Source: Peribacillus cavernae (lineage in GTDB: Bacteria; Bacillota; Bacilli; Bacillales; DSM-1321). From it: DNA of 64,000 nucleotides. The notes under the pieces are model-generated. The model was not told where the DNA came from, made no database searches, and saw nothing but the letters and a program-made list of their open reading frames with translations. Shown here in pieces: positions 41,804 to 51,034 of this stretch. The DNA is taken from assembly GCF_003989135.1 (NCBI RefSeq), contig NZ_RYZZ01000030.1, positions 1 through 64,000 on the forward strand, given 5' to 3'. Position 1 is the stretch's first letter. Each line of letters starts with the position of its first letter. The position numbers and the translations under genes are program-made.

Positions 41804-43121
41804 TTGCCATTTCCCCTTTCTGCTTGCTATTAATAACCGAGCTCCCTGGCTTTACGAACATCATAGCGACCATACCGATAACTGTTGCGACAACAGCTGC
41901 GGTAAACATCGAAGGATAACCGTATTTGACAACCAAAAAACCTGTTAAGGTAGGAGCGATAATGGTGGCCAAATTACAAATGAAGTGTGAAATTCCCCCA
42001 AAGGTACCAGCGAGGTTTGGCTCAGTATCTAGAATGACAGACCAATATACAGAATTAGGTAAAAAATTAAAGGCATTGCCAATGCTCATCCAAAACATCA
42101 CACCAACGATGCTGTCAGCAGTCGGTATTAACAGGAAGCACACAGCAGTTAGGAATAGCGAAACGACCGCCAGACCAGATCGGGCTATTCGTAAGTTTCC
42201 TGTTTTCCTTCTCAAGTAATCTGAAAGCTTTCCTCCTAAGATTACTGTAAAACAGGCGCCGACCCAGGGGATCATACCTAAATACCAGAGTGAAGCAAGT
42301 TCAAAGTCATACACATCCTGAAGATATTTAGGAGTCCATGTTAAAAGAAGGAAGGTGATGTACTGTAAAGCAAAATAGCCAAACGCATTAAAGACTAAGG
42401 TTGGATTTTTGAAAAAGTGGTACCATTTTTTTGTGCTAGAAAAATCCTCCTCCACTAATTCTTCATTAGGAAGAAGGTCAGCTTTTGAGCGGATAAGAGC
42501 TAATTCTTCCTTGGAAACCCTTGGATTATCTTCCGGTAGGTTTGTAAAAACTTTCGACCAGATTATAACCCATAGAATTCCAATTGCACCCAGAAAGATA
42601 AACATTACCCTCCAACTTGTGATGGATAATAATCCAACAGCTATAGGTGCTGTCAACAATGCACCCAAAGGGCTTCCCAATAGCCCCAAAGATGCTGAAA
42701 AACCTCGCTCTTTCGTTGCTGCCCAATTGGCGTTTGTACGATTAATCGTAGAAAATGTCGGTCCTTCCGCCAAACCGAATAATATTCGAAATACCGCGAA
42801 ACCAGCTAAAGCCGAACCTCCAAAAAGCACCATACCGATTTCACCTGCAAAGGCAGTGGCAATTTCAAAAATCGACCATGCTATTCCTGCAACTATCCAT
42901 ACAAACTTCGGTCCTTTGAGATCAGCTAACAACCCGCCGAAAAAAGAACCAAACAGATAGCCGTAACCAAAAAAGCCAAGTACCGCTCCCCATGAAACGG
43001 CATTAAAACCAAATTCTTTAATCATGTCCTGCTGGGCGTAGGACAGGGCCCCGCGGTCAACATAATTAATCACGGTCATAAAAACAATCATCCCCATGAT
43101 AAAGTAACGATAATTTTTCAT
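41787..43121 (-). CDS. MFS transporter, anion:cation symporter (ACS) type
   Basis: A 444-residue permease with 12 segments. The ACS family (hexuronate, glucarate, tartrate and phthalate transporters) is suggested by FMTVINYVDRGALSYAQQDM, FGYGYLFGSFFGGLLADLKG and FRILFGLAEGPTFSTINR. It lies between the two amidases, behind AAGGGGG, and likely imports the cyclic amide or its acid product for HyuAB and the amidases. Confidence 0.85.
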   Translation of the reverse strand: MKNYRYFIMGMIVFMTVINYVDRGALSYAQQDMIKEFGFNAVSWGAVLGFFGYGYLFGSFFGGLLADLKGPKFVWIVAGIAWSIFEIATAFAGEIGMVLFGGSALAGFAVFRILFGLAEGPTFSTINRTNANWAATKERGFSASLGLLGSPLGALLTAPIAVGLLSITSWRVMFIFLGAIGILWVIIWSKVFTNLPEDNPRVSKEELALIRSKADLLPNEELVEEDFSSTKKWYHFFKNPTLVFNAFGYFALQYITFLLLTWTPKYLQDVYDFELASLWYLGMIPWVGACFTVILGGKLSDYLRRKTGNLRIARSGLAVVSLFLTAVCFLLIPTADSIVGVMFWMSIGNAFNFLPNSVYWSVILDTEPNLAGTFGGISHFICNLATIIAPTLTGFLVVKYGYPSMFTAAVVATVIGMVAMMFVKPGSSVINSKQKGEMASGSNL

Positions 43122-43168
43122 AATTTACCCCCTTTAAATTCATTGAAGGTTTAGGAATTAATGTCCAA

Positions 43169-44461
43169 TTATTTTGCGGATATTCCGGTAAAAGAAGAAG
43201 GCGGTATAAGTTTTGCAGGTAAACATTTTAAAGCGGAAAGCAATTGTCGATCATGATACTTTCTTGCCCAGATTTGCATTCCTAAAGGCATCCCATCCCT
43301 ATCAAGGCCTGTTGGAATTGATGCTGCCGGAATGCCAATCATACTGCTAATGACCGTCATTACCGGATCTCCTGTAGATTGAAGGCTTGCTGGGGCCGGG
43401 CCCAAACTGGAAGGAAGCACAACGATGTCAAATTCATCAAATAGCAGATCTACTTGTACACTTAATTCATCTCGCTTTTTCAAAGCTGAGAAATACGACT
43501 CTATCGTAACTTTTTTCCCCTCTTCGATCACATCCCTAATTTCGGCCCCAACTTTGTCTCCTTCACCTTGCTTGATGATATACCCTAGACAATCGCTTGC
43601 TTCCGCAAGAAAAATAGGCTGGAAGATTTCCTCTGCATGAAAAAACCAATCTGGCAAAGGGATACCCTTTACATGGAAACCCTCTTCTTTGAGTCTGTGA
43701 GTGTAATTGGTCAGGGCTTGACTCATTTCAGGGTTTATAGAAGCCAGTCTATTGCAATCAAAAACCCCAATTGTTAGATCCTGAGACAACTCCTGTCTGA
43801 TGGCTAAATTAATAGATCGTGGATCATTCTTATCATATTGCGCTAGAACTTCAAACACGCTTACGATGTCTTCAGGGCTACGAGCAAATATACCAGGATG
43901 GTCAAAAGAGGGGCACAAATGCGTCATACCGGCGCAACTGACCACTCCAAAGGTTGGCTTAAAACCATATATACCACAAAAGCTGGCGGGCCGAATTGTT
44001 GACCCTTTTGTTTGACTACCAATTGCTACCGGAACCATACCAGCAGCTACAGCAGCCGCAGAGCCGCTACTAGATCCACCGGGAGTGTGTTCCAGGTTAT
44101 GGGGATTGCGGGTCGGGCCAGGGCGAAACCAACAGAATTCAGTTAGTTCGGTTGTTCCTAGCATGATGGCTCCGGCATTTTCAAGTAACCGTACCAAAGT
44201 TGCAGTTGTTTCTGGTATTCTTATCGGTTTTACATTGGCACCGTTTCCCGGTGGCCTTCCGGTCATTTCAAAGATATCCTTTAAACCGATTACTAAGCCT
44301 TTCAATGGACCGTTCTTAGCACCGTTATCTAGTTGGGCGGCCTGATTTCGCGCCGATTCTTCAAAAACGGCCTCCCAAGCGTGCAATTGATGGTCTTGAC
44401 TTGCGATCGCCTGAAGACAAGCTTCCACATTTTCTCGCACAGAATTAAATGCGTTTTCCAT
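43169..44461 (-). CDS. Second amidase-signature enzyme
   Basis: A 430-residue amidase-signature protein, distant from the 474-residue one. Triad: Lys in LVIGLKDIFEMTG, cis-Ser in TPGGSSSGSAAAVAAGM and Ser in IGSQTKGSTIRPASFCGIYG (Lys-Gly-Ser in place of the usual Gly-Gly-Ser). Strong AAGGAGG site. The two amidases may act in sequence on a di-amide, or one may be specific for the uptake substrate. It is third from the end of the sigma-54 operon. Confidence 0.85.
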   Translation of the reverse strand: MENAFNSVRENVEACLQAIASQDHQLHAWEAVFEESARNQAAQLDNGAKNGPLKGLVIGLKDIFEMTGRPPGNGANVKPIRIPETTATLVRLLENAGAIMLGTTELTEFCWFRPGPTRNPHNLEHTPGGSSSGSAAAVAAGMVPVAIGSQTKGSTIRPASFCGIYGFKPTFGVVSCAGMTHLCPSFDHPGIFARSPEDIVSVFEVLAQYDKNDPRSINLAIRQELSQDLTIGVFDCNRLASINPEMSQALTNYTHRLKEEGFHVKGIPLPDWFFHAEEIFQPIFLAEASDCLGYIIKQGEGDKVGAEIRDVIEEGKKVTIESYFSALKKRDELSVQVDLLFDEFDIVVLPSSLGPAPASLQSTGDPVMTVISSMIGIPAASIPTGLDRDGMPLGMQIWARKYHDRQLLSALKCLPAKLIPPSSFTGISAK

Positions 44462-44536
44462 ATGCCAAACCTCCTTGAAAGATATATTTCAAGAGCACAG
44501 TGCCCGGAAATCCGCACGCCAGGTTTTGTGGGGTTT

Positions 44537-44557
44537 GAGCCGCCAATTGGGCGGCTC
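44537..44557 (-). terminator. Hairpin between the HyuB and amidase genes
   Basis: GAGCCGCC and GGCGGCTC form a perfect 8-bp stem with a 5-base loop. It lacks a clear T-tract, so it may be an attenuator or mRNA-processing element inside the operon and not a full terminator. Confidence 0.5.
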
Positions 44558-44618
44558 TCTGCCCGGAGTAGGAGGATAGATAGTCACCCCCTCCAACTTC
44601 GTTTATTACAATACATCC

Positions 44619-46394
44619 TTAACTCTTCAATACTTCCAAACCTTGCCTTAATTGCTTAGTAGCTTCTTCATCGATTGTTAAATCATCTCGAATAACCACT
44701 CGATAATCTTCTTTAGCTTTTTCTTTTGTAATAAAATCATCGAGTATATCTTCTAAAACGGCTTGAGGATCACGCTCAAAAGGATTTCCGTAACCTCCAG
44801 CACAAGGGGTACGAATTTCTAGCAAATCACCTTTTCGGATTTTATAGTTTGTTAGTTTAGCATGAAGATTTTGTTCACCATCAGTATCAGGATTTAATGT
44901 CATCGACCCAGTTAATCCGTTCTTTCCTCCAAAAACACCGCGGGGAGGGTCGGTATGTCGATCTCCTTCTCCTGTAAATAAACTGTCTGTAATAAATTCC
45001 CAGGTTCTGACGATGCCGATTCCACCACGCCATTTTCCCGCTGAAGCTCCTTCTTCTCGCAGTTCATATCTGTTACATCTCATTGGAAGACGCATTTCTA
45101 ATTCTTCAATAGGATTATTTCTAGTGTTTGCCACAAGATTATCCACACTATCTAAGCCATCTTTACCATAGCGTCCTCCGTAGGAACCTTCATTTACTTC
45201 GATATATACCCAGTAATCGCCTGATTCTTCTTTTATACCAGCATATGAGTTAAAGTGTACATGTGCGGCGTTACCAGCAGTCGTCTTATCAGGTAAGACT
45301 TCTGAAAGGGCTAAATTGATTTGATCCGCCAGCCGCTGTACTTGATTAATACGGGCCGTACAGGCTGCTGGAGCTTTCGGATTCCATATGCTTCCAAGTG
45401 GTGCTTCTACTTTAATTGGTTTGAAGATCCCGCTATTTTGTGGGATAAAAACTTCTGAACTTGCTTCATCTAGAAGGATTGACCTTACAATTGTATATGT
45501 GGCGGGCAATGTCGAACCTGAGAAAGGGACATTGTAGGCGGTTTCAACCTGACCTGAACTTCCTGACAAGTCAACGGTTAAGTCACTTCCATTAACTATT
45601 ACGCTGGTTTCAATTCGTAAACGCTGCCCATAATTTCTGCCATCATCATCAAGCCATCCAGTAGGGGCTTTGTATACACCATCTGGAATCTTTGCAATTT
45701 CTTTTCTTATCATTTCTTCAGAATAATCCATCCACCGTTTTTGAGCTGCCAGCACGGTTTGTAAGCTATATCGTTCAATTAGCTCGAGGTAGCGTTTTTT
45801 ACCTAACTTGGCGGATGCAATCATTGCTTCAACGTCCCCTTTGTTTTCCTTTGGAGTACGTACGTTTTCAAAAATATGACGCCAGATTTCCTCGTTCTTT
45901 TCCCCTTTATTATATAATTTAATAGCATTATAATGCTTTCCTTCGGCGTAAACATCGACCACATCCACCATCAACCCTGGAGACATCCCGCCAGCATCAA
46001 GGACATGACCGGTATTAGCTGCAAAGGCTACAAGCTTACCCTCATAAAAAATCGGGATTATAATAGCTAGATCTGGAGTATGTGAAGCTCCATAATAAGG
46101 GTTATTGTGCAGAATGATATCTCCATCGTTCATATTATCTCCTAAAAAGTGACGAACCCCATCAATATACCCAGGCAGGGATCCAATGTGCATAGGAGTC
46201 GAATCACTCTCACATATTTCATTTCCGTCTATATCAAACAATCCGGCACCGAGGTCTTCAGACTCACGGATAATACTCGAATAAGCCATCCGGTAAAGTA
46301 CCAATGCCATTTCTTTGGCAATAGAATTAAATGATCCGGCAATCACCCCTAGGGTAACGGGATCTATATTTTCATATCCTTTATTATCAGTCAT
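44619..46394 (-). CDS. Hydantoinase B/oxoprolinase family subunit (second HyuB)
   Basis: A 591-residue hydantoinase_B protein of normal length. Motifs: IDPVTLGVIAGSFNSIAKEM, the substrate-side YSSIIRESEDLGAGLFDIDG, GDIILHNNPYYGASHTPDLA, FAANTGHVLDAGG, and RTPCAGGYGNPFERDPQAVL. It is AT-rich like its neighbours, unlike the HyuB at 11557. Forms an ATP-dependent ring-opening complex with the HyuA gene just upstream. Site GAAAGGGGA. The intergenic 106 bases to the HyuA stop hold no other feature. Confidence 0.85.
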   Translation of the reverse strand: MTDNKGYENIDPVTLGVIAGSFNSIAKEMALVLYRMAYSSIIRESEDLGAGLFDIDGNEICESDSTPMHIGSLPGYIDGVRHFLGDNMNDGDIILHNNPYYGASHTPDLAIIIPIFYEGKLVAFAANTGHVLDAGGMSPGLMVDVVDVYAEGKHYNAIKLYNKGEKNEEIWRHIFENVRTPKENKGDVEAMIASAKLGKKRYLELIERYSLQTVLAAQKRWMDYSEEMIRKEIAKIPDGVYKAPTGWLDDDGRNYGQRLRIETSVIVNGSDLTVDLSGSSGQVETAYNVPFSGSTLPATYTIVRSILLDEASSEVFIPQNSGIFKPIKVEAPLGSIWNPKAPAACTARINQVQRLADQINLALSEVLPDKTTAGNAAHVHFNSYAGIKEESGDYWVYIEVNEGSYGGRYGKDGLDSVDNLVANTRNNPIEELEMRLPMRCNRYELREEGASAGKWRGGIGIVRTWEFITDSLFTGEGDRHTDPPRGVFGGKNGLTGSMTLNPDTDGEQNLHAKLTNYKIRKGDLLEIRTPCAGGYGNPFERDPQAVLEDILDDFITKEKAKEDYRVVIRDDLTIDEEATKQLRQGLEVLKS

Positions 46395-46500
46395 GTGTAT
46401 CCCCTTTCTATTTTTAAAAAGTATCTTTTTATCTACTAAACTATCTATAATTTCTGGAAAGAGAAAATTTTAATACACCGTTCAAATTGTTATCAGTTTT

Positions 46501-48627
46501 TTACTTGGTTAACGATGCCAATACTTCTTTAGATCTTTTTGTAGAAAGCTTCTTTTTCATATCGATCACAATGTTGCCGTATTCGTCAAAGGTTGCTGTA
46601 CAGCTTGGAGGTATAAGGGTTGTACTGTCTTTCTGTTGAATTACTGCAGGTCCTAAAAGCTTTGTCCCTATTGGTATATCCTCACGATTAATAAATGTAG
46701 AATCCTGCTTTTCAAGCTTATCTTGAACCCAGAAATAAACTGGATAAGAAGGGTAGTTGTTTACATTGAAATCATCTTTACCTTGATCCAAAAATGATTG
46801 TTCTTTTTCAGGCTGAACCAGACCAATGCCAATAACACGAACATTAATGGCGACCACTTCCTGATCAGGAAATTGACTTGCATACTCACGCTCATGTGTT
46901 TGATGAAAGCGTTTAATGACTTCTCTTATCCACTCTTCATTGATTTCCCCTTCTGGTGCATCTACTCGAAGCTCGTACCCTTGTCCAGCATAGCGGCAAT
47001 CACATACTCGTTTTAAAACAATTTGTGCCTCTGACAATCCGTCATCTGTTAGGGTTTTTAAAGATTCCTTTTCAAGCTTTTTAATTACATTTTGAATGGA
47101 TGCTATATCAGGATTTGTTAAGCTTCCCCATAGTGTATGAACTTTTTCATATGCTATATCCGTTGACAGAAGTCCCATTGCAGCTGTAATTCCAGGATAT
47201 GGAGGTACAACAACATATGGAATATTTAATTCTTCAGCGATATCACAAGCAAATAAAGGACCTGCACCGCCGGCAGCAACCAATGTAAAGCCTCGAGGGT
47301 CATAACCTTTTCGTACACTATTCATTTCGATTGCGTTAACCATGTTATGTGTCATGATTTTTAGAGCTCCGGCTGCAGCTTCTAAAGGAGTAATTTGTAA
47401 CTTAGAAGCGATATGTTCATCAAATGCTTTCTTAGATAGCTCTGGTTTAATTTGCATGGAGCCAGCTAAGCGGCTTTGTGGATGAATGCGGCCCAATAGA
47501 ACATTAGCATCTGTAGATGTAGGAACTGTTCCTCCACGATCATAACAAGCTGGACCAGGATCGGCACCGGCACTTTGGGGTCCTACACGAAAAATCCCTC
47601 CTTCATCAACATAAGCAATCGATCCCCCGCCTGCACCAATCGTATCGATGTCCACCATCGGAACCATTGCATTATATTGACCAATACGGGTATCTAATAA
47701 GTGACGCATACGCATATTTCCGTTTGGAGCAACACCAATGTCTGCTGATGTTCCGCCGATATCAAGAGTAATAATATTATCAAAATTAGCTTTTTTAGCT
47801 GCTTTAATTCCTCCAATTAACCCTGCGACTGGTCCGGAAAGAAGTAAGCTTATTGGCTTTTCAGCGGCCACCTGAGCAGTAGCAATCCCGCCATTTGACT
47901 GCATTAAGTTTATACTCGTTTTCAACCCCATCTTTTTTAGCACTTCTTCTAACCGTTGAATATATCGACTGGTTTTCGGTCCAATATAGGCATTCAAGGC
48001 AACCGTACTGAAGCGTTCATACTCGCGATACTGAGGTAGGACTTCGTTACTAATAGAAAGATAGGCTTCTGGATACTCTTCTTGAATAATTTCTTTTACT
48101 CGGTCTTCATGTTTTGGATTTTTAAAAGAATATAGGAAGCATACGGCAATTGAACTTACTTTTGCTTCTTTTAGTTTTCTTACTTGCCGGCGTGTTTCTT
48201 CTTCATCTAAAGGAGTCAATATTTCACCAGTTGCTAAAATTCTTTCAGGCACAACCAAGCGATTACGACGTCTTACAAGTGGATACTTTTGCCAAGGCAA
48301 ATCTTGATATAAGGAAAAATTATAGGGGCGTTTATGACGGGCAATATGCAAAATGTCTCTGAAACCTTCAGTCGTAATCATCCCAACATCAGCACCGTTA
48401 TGCTCTAATACAATATTAGTGGCAACTGTAGTACCATGGAAAAATTGTTCGATTTCAGACGGTTCAATACCGGCCATTTCACATATTTCAGTGACACCAT
48501 TAATAACTGCTTCCGATGGATCTAAAGGTGTTGATGGCACTTTATGAACCCATGATTGATCACTTTCCTCAAGGGTTAGAACTAAATCGGTAAATGTTCC
48601 TCCAACATCAACGCCTAAACGTATCAT
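46501..48627 (-). CDS. Hydantoinase A/oxoprolinase family ATPase subunit (second HyuA)
   Basis: A 708-residue ATPase subunit. Motifs: LGVDVGGTFTDLVLTLEES at the N-terminus, HGTTVATNIVLEHNGADVG, ITLDIGGTSADIGVA and GAGGGSIAYVDEGG. Start ATG behind CGAGGAGG. It heads the operon HyuA-HyuB-amidase-MFS-amidase. Its promoter is a consensus sigma-54 element at 48895-48910, and the divergent sigma-54 activator at 49091 is the regulator. The pair opens a hydantoin, cyclic imide or lactam with ATP; the two amidases then fit hydrolysis of the open-chain product. Confidence 0.9.
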   Translation of the reverse strand: MIRLGVDVGGTFTDLVLTLEESDQSWVHKVPSTPLDPSEAVINGVTEICEMAGIEPSEIEQFFHGTTVATNIVLEHNGADVGMITTEGFRDILHIARHKRPYNFSLYQDLPWQKYPLVRRRNRLVVPERILATGEILTPLDEEETRRQVRKLKEAKVSSIAVCFLYSFKNPKHEDRVKEIIQEEYPEAYLSISNEVLPQYREYERFSTVALNAYIGPKTSRYIQRLEEVLKKMGLKTSINLMQSNGGIATAQVAAEKPISLLLSGPVAGLIGGIKAAKKANFDNIITLDIGGTSADIGVAPNGNMRMRHLLDTRIGQYNAMVPMVDIDTIGAGGGSIAYVDEGGIFRVGPQSAGADPGPACYDRGGTVPTSTDANVLLGRIHPQSRLAGSMQIKPELSKKAFDEHIASKLQITPLEAAAGALKIMTHNMVNAIEMNSVRKGYDPRGFTLVAAGGAGPLFACDIAEELNIPYVVVPPYPGITAAMGLLSTDIAYEKVHTLWGSLTNPDIASIQNVIKKLEKESLKTLTDDGLSEAQIVLKRVCDCRYAGQGYELRVDAPEGEINEEWIREVIKRFHQTHEREYASQFPDQEVVAINVRVIGIGLVQPEKEQSFLDQGKDDFNVNNYPSYPVYFWVQDKLEKQDSTFINREDIPIGTKLLGPAVIQQKDSTTLIPPSCTATFDEYGNIVIDMKKKLSTKRSKEVLASLTK

Positions 48628-48894
48628 TGTATTCCTCCTCGTATCCTTTGATTAATATATGTTAATACTTTGAAATACCTAAATAAAAACTGCTAGGAAT
48701 CTTGTCCTCACCTTCATAAAAATTTCCACTTCAAAATGATTGCTTAAAATGACGATGGACTTCGATCGACTAAAAAGGAGTACTGCTTACGTGCAAAATC
48801 AATATCCTCGGCATTGTGTACTGCAGTTAATACTGCTTCATCTTGATGATCGACTCAAAGTTCTCCTTTTCTTAAAGTAGTATATTTTAAGTAA

Positions 48895-48910
48895 TGCAAG
48901 TAACGTGCCA
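48895..48910 (-). promoter_or_regulatory. Sigma-54 (-24/-12) promoter of the HyuA operon
   Basis: On the minus strand TGGCACGTTACTTGCA is a perfect TGGCAC-N5-TTGCA sigma-54 element. It lies about 270 bases upstream of the HyuA start, leaving a long leader from 48628. Confidence 0.85.
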
Positions 48911-49034
48911 AATTACAAGATATTAAATATTTTTGTATAGAAACAGGCTGGGCTTGAGTATTAAGTTGTTTTTTTTAGAATCTATCTTTTAAAGATGCAT
49001 ATAAAGTTACTGAATGTTGCTCATTCCATTAGAA

Positions 49035-49059
49035 AACTATTATAATTGTCATAATAGTT
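49035..49059. promoter_or_regulatory. Inverted repeat, likely upstream activator site
   Basis: AACTATTAT and ATAATAGTT are perfect 9-base arms with a 7-base spacer. It lies about 125-165 bases upstream of the sigma-54 promoter, the usual enhancer distance, and 30 bases before the activator's own start, so it may serve both. Confidence 0.7.
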
Positions 49060-49090
49060 AGTGAATTTGGAATAAAGGGGAGAAAATTTT

Positions 49091-50818
49091 ATGGCGTTTT
49101 CAAAATTTGAACTGACAGATACAATTCTAAAGGAAGCATTTAATTCGTTCGGAATTTCATATCAGTTATATAGTAACAATCAAAAATTGATCTATGAAAC
49201 AGTCAATGCTGAAGTTCATGATTTGTTTGAAAACCAAAAAGAAGAGTTCCTCCGGTATTTAAGTTATATTTATGAGAAAAAAGACTTGTGGCAAGGAACA
49301 ATTGTAAGTAAAAAAAACATTGATATGCAAGTTACTATACGAATGATCCCCATTTTTGAAGTTCAAAATTTTGAAGGTGTTTTAGTAATTTACTCCAAGC
49401 CAGTTTTGAAAAGACTTGAGGAATACCAGGATATGGCGACAGATTTACAAGTCCTATTCGATTCTTCCTATGACGTTATTTTTGTCTCAGATGCAAATGG
49501 AAAAGCGTTAAGGGTTAGTTCAGCTTGTGAACGGTTATGGGGTAAAAAAAAGGAAGAGTTTTTAGAACAAACTGTTTATGAATTAGAAAAACAGAACGTT
49601 TTTTCTCCCTCAATCACAAGAATGGTACTTCAAGAAAAGCGTAAAATATCTACTATTCAAAAAACGTCGACCGGAAAAACCCTACTTGTTGTCGGAACAC
49701 CTGTAAAGGATAAAGATGGGAATATCATTCGAGTTGTCAATGCTTCAAGAGACATAACAGAAATCAATAAATTACAGAGTGAATTAAAGGAAATGCGTGG
49801 GATTGCTGAACACTATCAAAGGGAACTTGAAGAAGTAAGACGAGATTATACTAGTCCCAAAAAACTAATTTATTCAAGCAAAGTAATGGAAAAAATCGCT
49901 GAACAGACCAAGAGGATTGCAATATTTAACAGTACAGTTCTGATAACTGGTGAATCGGGTGTTGGAAAAGAAATTATTGCTTCTATGATACATGAATTTA
50001 GCAATCGTTCTGACCAACCTTTTATCAAAGTAAATTGTGGTGCAATCCCGGAAAGTTTACTAGAGTCTGAGCTGTTCGGATATGAAAAAGGTACATTCAC
50101 AGGAGCTGACAAAGAAGGTAAAAAAGGTCTATTTCTTGCGGCTAACAACGGAACAATACTCTTAGATGAAATTACTGAAATGCCACTCTCTCTTCAAGTG
50201 AAGCTTTTACGAGTAATACAAGAATCAGAAATACGCCAAATTGGCAGTGTGAAAACCAAAAAGATCAACGTTCGAATCATTGCTTCTACAAATCGAAAAA
50301 TACAAACCTTAATTAACAAAGGACATTTTCGAGAGGATTTATACTATCGACTAAATGTCATACCACTTGAAATTCCACCTCTTCGGGAAAGAAAAGAAGA
50401 CATCCCTCTATTGGTTGATTATTTTATTCAAGAATTTTACAAAGAATATAAGATTAAGAAGCCACTTTCCAATGATGCCATATATGAATTAATTAAACAT
50501 TCCTGGAAAGGTAATATACGTGAGTTGCGAAACTTTGTTGAAAGGTTATTAATTTTTTCAAAGAAAGATAAAATAGATAAGAAGGATGTATTGGATATCT
50601 TAACTGATGATTCACAGGAGAAACCTTCAATTAATGTTTACTTTGAAGATAAACTCGATTTATTTAAAACTTTAGAGTCTGTTGAAAGTCAAATTCTAAA
50701 ACGTGCGTCAATGAAATTTCATACAACAATAGAAATAGCTGAGGCCCTAAATGTTAATCAGTCAACCATAAGCAAAAAGTTAAGAAAATATAATATCAAA
50801 TATAAAAAGGAAAAATAA
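49091..50818 (+). CDS. Sigma-54-dependent transcriptional activator with PAS domain
   Basis: A 575-residue enhancer-binding protein. An N-terminal sensor segment (1-105) precedes a PAS domain at about 110-225 (FDSSYDVIFVSDANGKALRV). The AAA+ domain at about 255-490 has Walker A GESGVGKE (287-294), the sigma-54 loop as GTFTGA (334-339; Thr in place of Ala in GAFTGA) and Walker B GTILLDE (354-360), with an arginine finger in FREDLYYRLNV. A Fis-type HTH closes the protein (TTIEIAEALNVNQSTISKKL). Similar to RocR-like Bacillus activators. Divergent from the HyuA operon, which carries the sigma-54 promoter. Site AAAGGGGAG. Confidence 0.9.
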   Translation: MAFSKFELTDTILKEAFNSFGISYQLYSNNQKLIYETVNAEVHDLFENQKEEFLRYLSYIYEKKDLWQGTIVSKKNIDMQVTIRMIPIFEVQNFEGVLVIYSKPVLKRLEEYQDMATDLQVLFDSSYDVIFVSDANGKALRVSSACERLWGKKKEEFLEQTVYELEKQNVFSPSITRMVLQEKRKISTIQKTSTGKTLLVVGTPVKDKDGNIIRVVNASRDITEINKLQSELKEMRGIAEHYQRELEEVRRDYTSPKKLIYSSKVMEKIAEQTKRIAIFNSTVLITGESGVGKEIIASMIHEFSNRSDQPFIKVNCGAIPESLLESELFGYEKGTFTGADKEGKKGLFLAANNGTILLDEITEMPLSLQVKLLRVIQESEIRQIGSVKTKKINVRIIASTNRKIQTLINKGHFREDLYYRLNVIPLEIPPLRERKEDIPLLVDYFIQEFYKEYKIKKPLSNDAIYELIKHSWKGNIRELRNFVERLLIFSKKDKIDKKDVLDILTDDSQEKPSINVYFEDKLDLFKTLESVESQILKRASMKFHTTIEIAEALNVNQSTISKKLRKYNIKYKKEK

Positions 50819-50823
50819 AAGCG

Positions 50824-50873
50824 AACGGGATTTGAACCTTTAATCTGAATGATTTAAGATTCAAATTCCGTTT
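50824..50873 (+). terminator. Terminator after the sigma-54 activator
   Basis: AACGG-ATTTGAA and TTCAAAT-CCGTT pair with small mismatches around a loop, starting 5 bases after the stop. The plus strand continues TTTAATACT. Confidence 0.6.
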
Positions 50874-51034
50874 AATACTATCATTTAGGTTTTTCATAAA
50901 TTATTTAAGATTCAATAATCGGCAACCAAGTTGGAAGAAGAAATCGCCATCTTTTCATATATCGATACTTACTAATGACAACCTTTCAATATAATGTAAG
51001 GAGTTGTTTCTACCATTACACCTAGTTGGGAACT

